Of a DNA stretch of 19,541 nt, positions 14,143-19,541 are shown piece by piece. Each line of letters begins with the position of its first letter. Positions within the stretch are counted from its first letter, which is position 1. The DNA lies in assembly GCA_964354865.1 (NCBI GenBank), contig CAYHBN010000019.1:1-19541 (forward strand). Direction: 5' to 3'. A model generated the notes under the pieces. It searched no databases. It was not told the DNA's origin and worked only from the letters and a program-made list of their open reading frames with translations. Made by a program: the position numbers and the translations under genes. This stretch comes from JAHFJU01 sp964354865 (GTDB lineage: Bacteria > Patescibacteriota > Gracilibacteria > UBA1369 > UM-FILTER-53-11).

Positions 14143-17127
14143 CTATGCAACAGTGCTCAGGGCTTCTCCATCTTTAGCTGGTGGGGGGCTACTTACCTGA
14201 ACTGGGTCTTTTCCGATCATCGCGGCTTGTGTTTCATCTAACTTTATATATGCACTTCTTCCTTGCGCATCTAAAACTCTATATTCATTTTTACCCTCAA
14301 CTTTCCCAATAACGGCCAGTTTTTCGCCGGCTTTGTATTGGTTGGCCGTAGGGGTAGAGCTTAATTCGATTTTTAATAGCGATTTGCTTCCATGCTCAGC
14401 ATCAGGCTTGTCTTTTCTAGTTTTAGTTCCTTCTTCGATTCTTGTTTCTACCGTTTTGAAAGTTTGAATAGATTCTGCTGTGACCGTAAATTTAGGCGCA
14501 TTTTCATATATTTTCAGTCTTTCCTTTTGTCCGAACTCAATACGAGCCTTTAGGTTGCCATATAAGTCTCGCAAAAACTGTGTACGTGCATTTTTCATGT
14601 TCAAATCTCCTTCAGTCCAGTCTTCGGTACTCATGTAATCTTTGTCGTCACCTTTTGGCAAGGTTAATGGTTCTTTTTTTCCTTCAGTGGAAAGGTATAT
14701 AAGCGTACCCGCCTTGAGATCTTGTTCGATCACCATCCCAATTGTAGGTTCTTTACCACCCGTAGGTATTGGGCGAATGCGAGCTAGATCAATATTCGCA
14801 GTTGGCAAAATACGATTTAGTTCGTCGGAAAGAACTTTATCGTCGGTTTCAACATCGGTAGAATACGCTAGGGGGTGCAAAGCCAAATATATTCCAGTTC
14901 CTTTATATATATCTTTCTTTCCCAATATTAATTTCGGAATTTCATTGATGGTTGCATGATATCTGTCCTCGGTAAGGATTTCTGGAGTCTTTGGGGCTTC
15001 TGGTTTGTTTTCGTCATCATTAGTAAGGGGCTGTACACTAGCAGGTTCGACAGCTGCTATTTCAGTGGGATTAGGTTTTATGTATGAGCGATCTCCTTTT
15101 TCATCGATCACTTCGTAGTAAACTACATCTATTTTCTTCGCCTTATCTTTTGGATCCGTTTCTTCTTTTGAAACAACCGCAACAACGGCGAGTGTTGTCC
15201 CATTAGAATATTTCCCCAATTGTAATAGCGGTGTATTACCGATGTCTTTTGGGTAATAGACGGATCGATCGTGATCAGTGATCAACGTAAGTTTATGTGT
15301 ATTCGCCTGATATTCTTTTACGTTTTCATTTCTCTTGGCCGTAACGAATCCATTGAGCACCTCGTACAAATTCGCCAAATAGGCAACTCGTGCAGCGCCG
15401 AGGGCTTCATTTGGTTTGTTGTCCGGATCACTGTAGTTAGAAACATCTAAAGTATTAACGGTGGCATCTTGTCTCACTCCTCCTTGAGAAATATACGTAA
15501 CGGTATTCCCTTCCTGCTTTTCAATGTATCCAACAACACGTGTACCATCTGCATTTATGATCTCTTTGATTTTATTTAGATTAATATTTGGGAAGGATTC
15601 ACTTTTTCCATCAGCGCTGGTTACGGTTCCATACTTTTTGTCGATAAATGGATACATCCCATTTTTGACGCCGCTGGTCATGGTATTTATGGCGCTTGCT
15701 AATTCCTCAGCAGTCATTTTTATAGGGTGCTCAAGTGCTTCTGGGAGAGATGCAGCAGGATTAAAATCAGTTCGTACTTCTATGTCTTTTGGTGCTTCGG
15801 CAGGGGCCTCAGGAGTTGGGGAGGGTGCAGCGGGAGTAGCTTGTACTTGTGCGGCTTCTGGGGCGACAGGAGCAGATTCAACTTTTGCTCCGGGGTCCAT
15901 CTTGTGAAGCGCAACGTACCCCATTGTGTCACCTGATTTCACCTCGGCAAAATCGATATTAACTACATTTTTAATGTTTCCAGTTGCTACCAGGGGAATA
16001 GTTCTTTCTTTTGTAAGCGGACGTATCTTTTTCCCACTTGTATCACGGAATTGAACTTCTTCCTTTTTTTTTGGAGTGAGCGTGTGTCCTTTTATATCAT
16101 CGTTTACTTTCAGCTCTTTGATAGTATTCCATTCCGCTGAATAGCCATCGGCGAGGGCATTTTGTTTCTCATCATCTCTGATAGTCTCAACTTTAGTTTC
16201 CATTCTGCGTCTTTCTACGCGTGGGTCGTCTGGGGTGACAGTGGTATCACTTACACTGGCGCCAAGCGTCATTCTTCGAGTTTTCTTTCCATTTTTTTCA
16301 CCCGTCGGTTGGAGTATATAGGTCAACACATTTTTAATGTCCGCGTTAGTGATAGCTGCATTGATCTTGGATTTAGCTGTTTCTTGCTGAGCATCACTCA
16401 GATCCAGATCCGAAGCAATTTTTTCAACAGCCTCTTTTAATTTTTCTTTGACACGTTTTGGGTCATCATCATTTTCTAAAGAGTCATAAAACGCCTCTAA
16501 GCTTATCTGTGTATCATCATCCCTCTCTGTTTGAGTATTTTCTCCGGGATGGAGATTCATGTAATGCACAATGAGCGTGTCGACAAAGGCCTTTGCCCCA
16601 TTTTTATCAAAACTTGTTACCCCTTTGACGTCTAAGTTCATCTTCTGCACTAAAGATATAAATGCCTTATTTAAATCATTTGTATTGATCGCGATATTTA
16701 TTTTGAAGTTTATCGCATTGGCGGTTTCTTGCGTATCGGCAAAATTATCAACGATGAGAGTAAGTGCAGCTCTAAGTTCAGCAAGAGTAGTTGCACCTTG
16801 AATATTTGGTATCAATGAGTTTATCACTCTAGCCTTTTCGGCATTCAGTATTGCCCCGCTATTTCCATTAACTAAATCGTTAACTCTATTTGCAATAGCA
16901 ATAAAAGTTGGCTTGATCTCATCGATTTTTACCCCATTGTCGTATTTTTTTTGATTCTCTAACGTTAGTTTTCTTTTTTCGTCATTAACCCTTTTTGATT
17001 CCTCAGTCTCGCTTACTTCGCCAGTACCCGTATCAGTTTTTATTATTCGATATACTTCTTCTCCATGATTATACACAATCCTTCCCCCTAGTTCACACCC
17101 TCTAAACGAGCAATATAAATTCCTCAT
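14143..17127 (-). CDS. Large modular protein with internal duplications, function unknown
   Basis: 994 residues, no recognised family, no signal peptide or membrane segment. It has two duplicated parts. In the N-terminal part, residues ~123-163 (DTQETANAINFKINIAINTN) resemble ~234-272 (DAQQETAKSKINAAITNADI). In the C-terminal part, ~473-700 and ~721-978 are two copies of one unit. The copies share ARVAYLANLYEVLNGFV / ARTQFLRDLYGNLKARI, KYSNGTTLAVVAVV / QYKAGEKLAVIGKV, and YEVIDEKGDRSYIKPNPTEI / YRVLDAQGRSAYIKLDETQA. A Pro/Ala/Glu linker lies at ~416-450. The last motif (xxDxxGxxxYIK) recalls small beta domains such as SH3-like folds. Extended, charged and modular architecture suggests a scaffold or surface-associated protein, but no export signal is seen. 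It has its own promoter and lies 49 bp after the HExxH protein gene. Confidence 0.75.
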   Translation of the reverse strand: MRNLYCSFRGCELGGRIVYNHGEEVYRIIKTDTGTGEVSETEESKRVNDEKRKLTLENQKKYDNGVKIDEIKPTFIAIANRVNDLVNGNSGAILNAEKARVINSLIPNIQGATTLAELRAALTLIVDNFADTQETANAINFKINIAINTNDLNKAFISLVQKMNLDVKGVTSFDKNGAKAFVDTLIVHYMNLHPGENTQTERDDDTQISLEAFYDSLENDDDPKRVKEKLKEAVEKIASDLDLSDAQQETAKSKINAAITNADIKNVLTYILQPTGEKNGKKTRRMTLGASVSDTTVTPDDPRVERRRMETKVETIRDDEKQNALADGYSAEWNTIKELKVNDDIKGHTLTPKKKEEVQFRDTSGKKIRPLTKERTIPLVATGNIKNVVNIDFAEVKSGDTMGYVALHKMDPGAKVESAPVAPEAAQVQATPAAPSPTPEAPAEAPKDIEVRTDFNPAASLPEALEHPIKMTAEELASAINTMTSGVKNGMYPFIDKKYGTVTSADGKSESFPNINLNKIKEIINADGTRVVGYIEKQEGNTVTYISQGGVRQDATVNTLDVSNYSDPDNKPNEALGAARVAYLANLYEVLNGFVTAKRNENVKEYQANTHKLTLITDHDRSVYYPKDIGNTPLLQLGKYSNGTTLAVVAVVSKEETDPKDKAKKIDVVYYEVIDEKGDRSYIKPNPTEIAAVEPASVQPLTNDDENKPEAPKTPEILTEDRYHATINEIPKLILGKKDIYKGTGIYLALHPLAYSTDVETDDKVLSDELNRILPTANIDLARIRPIPTGGKEPTIGMVIEQDLKAGTLIYLSTEGKKEPLTLPKGDDKDYMSTEDWTEGDLNMKNARTQFLRDLYGNLKARIEFGQKERLKIYENAPKFTVTAESIQTFKTVETRIEEGTKTRKDKPDAEHGSKSLLKIELSSTPTANQYKAGEKLAVIGKVEGKNEYRVLDAQGRSAYIKLDETQAAMIGKDPVQVSSPPPAKDGEALSTVA

Positions 17128-17160
17128 ATATATTTATTTATTGTTTATTTTACGCTCTTA

Positions 17161-17169
17161 ATTATACCA
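17161..17169 (-). promoter_or_regulatory. Extended -10 promoter of the 994-aa gene
   Basis: TGGTATAAT (consensus extended -10) on the minus strand, 33 bases before the ATG at 17127 and just after the stop of the upstream gene. The leader is A/T-only near the start codon and lacks a Shine-Dalgarno sequence. Confidence 0.6.
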
Positions 17170-17176
17170 TTTTTCA

Positions 17177-18178
17177 TCACATTCCGCCATCCTTTTTAAG
17201 GTCTTCACAGGCTTGAGCGTCAGGTTTTCCGATTTTAACGAATGAGTCGGAATACAGCACAGCGCCAACGTTGCATCCGTAGAGGTGTTGAATAAAGTAT
17301 GGCCACTCCTTTTTGAGCCCGTAGTAGAAATAGGAGCGATGTATGATTGAGTCTATGCTTTCACTCTGTTTTACTCCCTTTTTTTGAAGCGCTTTTTTAG
17401 CCTGGACTTTATACTCGGCAAAATCACCATAGTCGTTTACCGCTTTTTCAAGCGCTCCATCTGTCATTGAATTCACATAGGCAATTGCCACTTCGATCGC
17501 CGCTTGTTCGTGTTCCGCAACGGCGATTTCGGTTCCACTCGTATTCCAAAATGCATCTCGTCTCTGACCAAGTGAGTGGTCGCTTTGGGCTTTCTCAACT
17601 ATGAGGCCATCTTGCAACGCATGTACAATCTCATGAATAAGATTACTTTGGTGAGCTGCATCGTGTACATTGAAATTTTTCGGTATTTTTATCGTGTGGG
17701 TGAGCCCGGCATACTGCGCCAATGCCTTATGCCCCAGCTCGCCCGAGGTAATAATGACGGTGTGTGTACGGTTATTATTGGCAAGCAACTCTATCGCTTG
17801 TTTTATTTCTCTCACCGTTTTCTTGTCGTCACTTGAAGCATCTAATTTTTTGAATATTGAGGATTTATGATTCTCAAAATACGTCGAAATCTCTTCGGCA
17901 CTTGGAGCTTTGCCCCTCTCAACGTGGTCAGTCGACATGCTCGACGCAAGAGTCGCGTATTGAGAATGCGTCTCTTGTGCCATTGCGGTTTGTACTTGTG
18001 TACCGATACCCGTTGCAAGAATGAGTGGGGTGAGTACGCGCGAACCAGGCAGGCAAGAAAGCAGTCGAGAAAAACCGCTCTGTTTTTTTTCTGGAGTACT
18101 CACTGATGTTCCTGCAGTTTCCACTCCTTCAGCGAGCGAATCCTCTTCATCTTCTTTTTTATTTTTATTAAAAACCAT
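17177..18178 (-). CDS. Putative exported protein with an HExxH zinc-peptidase-like motif
   Basis: 333 residues. A charged ~45-residue N-terminus precedes a hydrophobic stretch at ~48-61 (VLTPLILATGIGTQ) ending in AMA-QE at 65-69, a plausible signal-peptidase site. It is an unusually long-headed signal peptide, or else a membrane anchor. Residues 182-186 are HEIVH in NLIHEIVHALQDG, the HExxH zinc motif of gluzincin/metzincin-type peptidases. A candidate third ligand lies in AVAEHEQAAIE near residue 220. The overall sequence is not a family I can name, so activity is inference from the motif. The start is supported by TATAAT exactly 6 bases upstream (leaderless). It precedes the 994-aa protein gene on the same strand and could work with it outside the membrane. 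Confidence 0.72.
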   Translation of the reverse strand: MVFNKNKKEDEEDSLAEGVETAGTSVSTPEKKQSGFSRLLSCLPGSRVLTPLILATGIGTQVQTAMAQETHSQYATLASSMSTDHVERGKAPSAEEISTYFENHKSSIFKKLDASSDDKKTVREIKQAIELLANNNRTHTVIITSGELGHKALAQYAGLTHTIKIPKNFNVHDAAHQSNLIHEIVHALQDGLIVEKAQSDHSLGQRRDAFWNTSGTEIAVAEHEQAAIEVAIAYVNSMTDGALEKAVNDYGDFAEYKVQAKKALQKKGVKQSESIDSIIHRSYFYYGLKKEWPYFIQHLYGCNVGAVLYSDSFVKIGKPDAQACEDLKKDGGM

Positions 18179-18184
18179 CTTTGA

Positions 18185-18193
18185 ATTATACCA
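18185..18193 (-). promoter_or_regulatory. Extended -10 promoter of the HExxH protein gene (leaderless)
   Basis: TGGTATAAT on the minus strand, then 6 bases and the ATG at 18178. Predicted +1 is the A of the start codon. Confidence 0.65.
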
Positions 18194-18211
18194 TAAATTG
18201 GCGGTTTGTGC

Positions 18212-18240
18212 TTGATGTTTTTCTCAAAGTGTAGTAGATT
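18212..18240 (+). promoter_or_regulatory. Promoter candidate for a very short transcript
   Basis: TTGATG (18212-18217), a 17-bp spacer and TAGATT (18235-18240). Both hexamers match consensus at four of six positions. About 50 bases downstream lies a strong terminator on the same strand. Confidence 0.35.
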
Positions 18241-18246
18241 CAAATT

Positions 18247-18298
18247 ACAAATGGCCCTTAGTCCAATCGAGGAACTCCGAAAGGGGTTCCGTTTTTTT
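18247..18298 (+). ncRNA. Possible tiny RNA (about 50 nt) or 24-codon leaderless ORF
   Basis: The stretch between the promoter candidate and the terminator would give an RNA of about 50 bases, half of it terminator hairpin. An ATG at 18251 opens a 24-codon frame to a TGA at 18323-18325, but that frame runs through the terminator, so translation is doubtful. The RNA would be antisense to read-through transcript beyond mazF. Existence is inferred only from flanking signals. Confidence 0.3.
18271..18298 (+). terminator. Strong rho-independent terminator
   Basis: GGAACTCC and GGGGTTCC form an 8-bp stem (one G-U) with a GAAA tetraloop, followed by G and seven T's (18292-18298). It works on the plus strand only, yet no recognised plus-strand gene lies directly upstream. 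Confidence 0.75.
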
Positions 18299-18305
18299 GT
18301 TAAAC

Positions 18306-18692
18306 TCATCGTATCAGTTCAATGAGCCTATTCTTAATTTTTTCAAATTGAAATTGAGATATTTTACCCATAAGGCGTCTGAATCTCAAAATGCTAATAA
18401 GCCGCAGTTGAGAAAGTATAATGGTAACGTTTTTCCCTTTCAGGTTGATCTCGTAGTAGTGAATTCCATTTTTTCTTTTTGAAGTTAGTGGCATTACCCA
18501 TGCAACCCGATTGTTGAATTTTTTAAGCACGAGAACTGGCCTCTCAAAGAGTCCATTCTTGCCATCTTGCTCATCGCCAACATTTATTCCTATGGAACAC
18601 CACCAAATTTCACGTTCATGGCATATTGCTATGCGTTTTGTGTTGATCTCAATGTCTTTTTTTAGGTCGTTCCATTCATTGTAGTTTTTCAT
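18306..18692 (-). CDS. MazF/PemK family endoribonuclease toxin, orphan
   Basis: 128 residues of the MazF/PemK family, which cleaves mRNA (or tRNA/rRNA) at short specific sequences. Family motifs are REIWWCSIGINVGDEQDGKN (27-46, the beta1-beta2 loop), RPVLVL (51-56, catalytic Arg), WVMPLTS (65-71, catalytic Thr) and IILSQLRLIS (91-100). A ~25-residue charged N-terminal extension (MKNYNEWNDLKKDIE) precedes the core. No MazE/PemI-type antitoxin is adjacent on either side. The upstream gene is divergent and resembles AbiEii nucleotidyltransferases. The promoter is TGGTATAAA 8 bases before the ATG. Orphan MazF genes are a recurrent pattern in reduced genomes; activity is unverified. Confidence 0.9.
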   Translation of the reverse strand: MKNYNEWNDLKKDIEINTKRIAICHEREIWWCSIGINVGDEQDGKNGLFERPVLVLKKFNNRVAWVMPLTSKRKNGIHYYEINLKGKNVTIILSQLRLISILRFRRLMGKISQFQFEKIKNRLIELIR

Positions 18693-18700
18693 ATTTCGGC

Positions 18701-18709
18701 TTTATACCA
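18701..18709 (-). promoter_or_regulatory. Extended -10 promoter of mazF
   Basis: TGGTATAAA on the minus strand, 8 bases before the ATG at 18692, so the leader would be about 2 bases. Confidence 0.5.
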
Positions 18710-18771
18710 CATGAATATGAACTAACTATTAATTATTTATGAAATGATGCTCTTTAGACCAAAATGACGAG

Positions 18772-18780
18772 TGTTATAAT
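18772..18780 (+). promoter_or_regulatory. Extended -10 promoter of the NTase-like gene
   Basis: TGTTATAAT (consensus extended -10) on the plus strand, 32 bases before the ATG at 18813. It is divergent from the mazF promoter, separated by about 60 bp. Confidence 0.6.
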
Positions 18781-18812
18781 TCCCATATTAAAGCCATTCC
18801 TGCAAATATAGT

Positions 18813-19454
18813 ATGCAAACACCTTTATTTTTAGACTCCCTCCAGCGCGCACCCAGGCGCGCATTCGACGTATTGAGCGAACAAAAATGGATTCGTGAAG
18901 ATGGCTGGTACTTGGCCGGTAGCGCTGCGTGGTCACTGCAACTCGGCCATAGAAAATCAGACGACCTTGAGTTTTACGTGAATGCCGAATCGGTCGACGT
19001 AGAAAAATTACAGAGAGAACTTAAAAAATGCCGTTTTAACATCGATGCCAATGAAGATGAGTATGAAGTCGGTACGAGTATAAATGCCCACTTTCGTGGG
19101 GCTTCGGTGCGTTTTAATGTACATTCCAGTTTTATTCCTGCGCACGAAAAAATACTCGTCCAAAATATTCCCGTCATGCATGTCGATGATCTCGCCGTCA
19201 TGACGCTCATTGAAATGGGTGAGCAGCTCCATAAGCAAAATATTATCGACCTGTGTTGTTACCTCAAAAAATATTCACTGAGTCTCGATGAGTTCGTTAA
19301 AAAAGCAATTTTGCAGCACCCCGATTTTGCCGAACAAATAGCCCTTGGCGTCGAGTCTCTCACCGATTTCGATGACGTCGAAGATGAGCCGATGCCGCGA
19401 ATGTCGATCAAGCTTTCGTGGGAAAACATCCAGACTTTTCTAAGGAACCTCTGA
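18813..19454 (+). CDS. AbiEii-like nucleotidyltransferase-fold protein with altered active site
   Basis: 213 residues. Residues 33-54 (YLAGSAAWSLQLGHRKSDDL, then EF) match the AbiEii/DUF1814-type pattern GGTALALQLGHRxSxDLDFF. The GGT is AGS and the second metal-binding Asp is Glu (D51, E53). The position where a third carboxylate is expected reads ASVRFNVHS and has none. The C-terminal half (DDLAVMTLIEMGEQLHKQNI, then IDLCCYLKKYSL) matches the family's helical region. It could be an inactive or repurposed NTase, for example an RNA-binding or antitoxin-like partner. It is divergent from the orphan mazF with a shared intergenic region. There is no Shine-Dalgarno sequence. Fold assignment is good; activity is doubtful. 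Confidence 0.78.
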   Translation: MQTPLFLDSLQRAPRRAFDVLSEQKWIREDGWYLAGSAAWSLQLGHRKSDDLEFYVNAESVDVEKLQRELKKCRFNIDANEDEYEVGTSINAHFRGASVRFNVHSSFIPAHEKILVQNIPVMHVDDLAVMTLIEMGEQLHKQNIIDLCCYLKKYSLSLDEFVKKAILQHPDFAEQIALGVESLTDFDDVEDEPMPRMSIKLSWENIQTFLRNL

Positions 19455-19460
19455 GGTTCC
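19444..19460. terminator. Hairpin between convergent genes
   Basis: GGAACCT and AGGTTCC form a 7-bp stem with a 3-nt loop. It includes the stop codon of the NTase-like gene and lies 4 bp from the stop of the convergent iscA-like gene. There is no clear T-run on either strand, so it is a weak bidirectional terminator at best. Confidence 0.35.
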
Positions 19461-19464
19461 CTAA

Positions 19465-19541
19465 TCACCCAAATGACTTTCCGCAACCACAGCCCCTCGT
19501 CGCATTAGGGTTATTTATTTTCAATCCCGTAGATTCAAGAC
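19465..19541 (-). CDS. IscA/HesB/ErpA family iron-sulfur carrier, C-terminus only
   Basis: The minus strand from the window edge to a TGA at 19465-19467 encodes about 24 residues reading LESTGLKINNPNATRGCGCG and then KSFG. This is the C-terminal signature of A-type iron-sulfur cluster carriers, with NPNA and the paired cysteines of CGCGKSF that bind the cluster. The family acts in Fe-S assembly and is about 110 residues long, so most of the gene lies outside the window. It converges on the NTase-like gene with 10 bp between the stops. Confidence 0.85.
   Translation of the reverse strand, partial: LESTGLKINNPNATRGCGCGKSFG

Noticed and set aside
15524..15936. Plus-strand ORFs of 127 and 69 codons opposite the 994-aa gene
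   Set aside because: They are antisense shadows of the Pro/Ala-rich coding region. Their Gly/Ala/Ser-rich composition simply mirrors that linker.
18251..18325. 24-codon ORF as a real small protein
   Set aside because: It runs through the terminator hairpin and T-run, so the full frame would rarely be transcribed. Kept only as part of the short-RNA hypothesis.
18807..18812. TATAGT directly before the ATG at 18813 as a promoter
   Set aside because: With no spacing to the start codon, +1 would fall inside the coding sequence. The consensus TGTTATAAT at 18772-18780 is better.
1..19541. CRISPR arrays, insertion sequences, tRNA or rRNA genes
   Set aside because: No regularly spaced direct repeats, transposase motifs or complete tRNA cloverleaves were seen. 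The only tRNA-like part belongs to tmRNA.

Overview
The window looks like a chromosomal segment of an ultra-small-genome bacterium of the Candidate Phyla Radiation (Patescibacteria, most likely Parcubacteria-like). This placement is inference from several traits. Almost no gene has a Shine-Dalgarno sequence. Several genes start right at the expected transcription start of an extended -10 promoter, so their mRNAs would be leaderless. Base composition is moderately AT-rich, and orphan RelB/DinJ and MazF/PemK genes are present. TGA is used as a stop (ABC-F, AbiEii, the HExxH protein and IscA), so the standard bacterial code applies.

Layout. Positions 1-8432 are a plus-strand array: the 3' part of dnaN (DNA polymerase sliding clamp), a complete mfd (transcription-repair coupling factor), an ABC-F ATPase, a YdjM/DUF457-like membrane protein, then three putative regulators. 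These are a small protein with a ParB/Srx-like motif, a protein with a possible MerR-like N-terminus, and an ECF-like sigma factor. Positions 8450-9120 are RNA-rich: a 69% GC structured element, a long hairpin, and a one-piece tmRNA (ssrA) on the minus strand with a readable tag reading frame.

Positions 9210-12432 hold an unrecognised helical protein (minus), a VIT1/CCC1-type Fe/Mn transporter (minus), a divergent orphan RelB/DinJ-type antitoxin (plus) with a 21-bp near-palindrome on its -35, and a DHH/DHHA1 phosphoesterase of the NrnA type (minus). Positions 12617-13935 are an AbiE-type toxin-antitoxin pair (AbiEi-like antitoxin, then AbiEii nucleotidyltransferase, overlapping by 8 bp). The promoter is followed at once by an inverted repeat.

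Positions 14143-18190 carry two unrecognised minus-strand genes. One is a 994-aa modular protein built from internal duplications. The other is a 333-aa protein with a signal-peptide-like segment and an HExxH motif. Positions 18212-18709 hold a tiny promoter-terminator unit on the plus strand and an orphan MazF/PemK toxin on the minus strand. Divergent from mazF is an AbiEii-like nucleotidyltransferase relative with altered catalytic residues. The window closes with the C-terminus of an IscA/HesB-type iron-sulfur carrier on the minus strand.

In function, the left half is housekeeping (replication, repair, translation) plus a small regulatory group. The right half is accessory: toxin-antitoxin-like genes, the large modular protein and the HExxH protein. 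The most notable points are the recurrent leaderless promoters, the operator-like palindromes at the DinJ and AbiE promoters, the duplicated architecture of the 994-aa protein, and the mazF / degenerate nucleotidyltransferase divergon with its possible small RNA.
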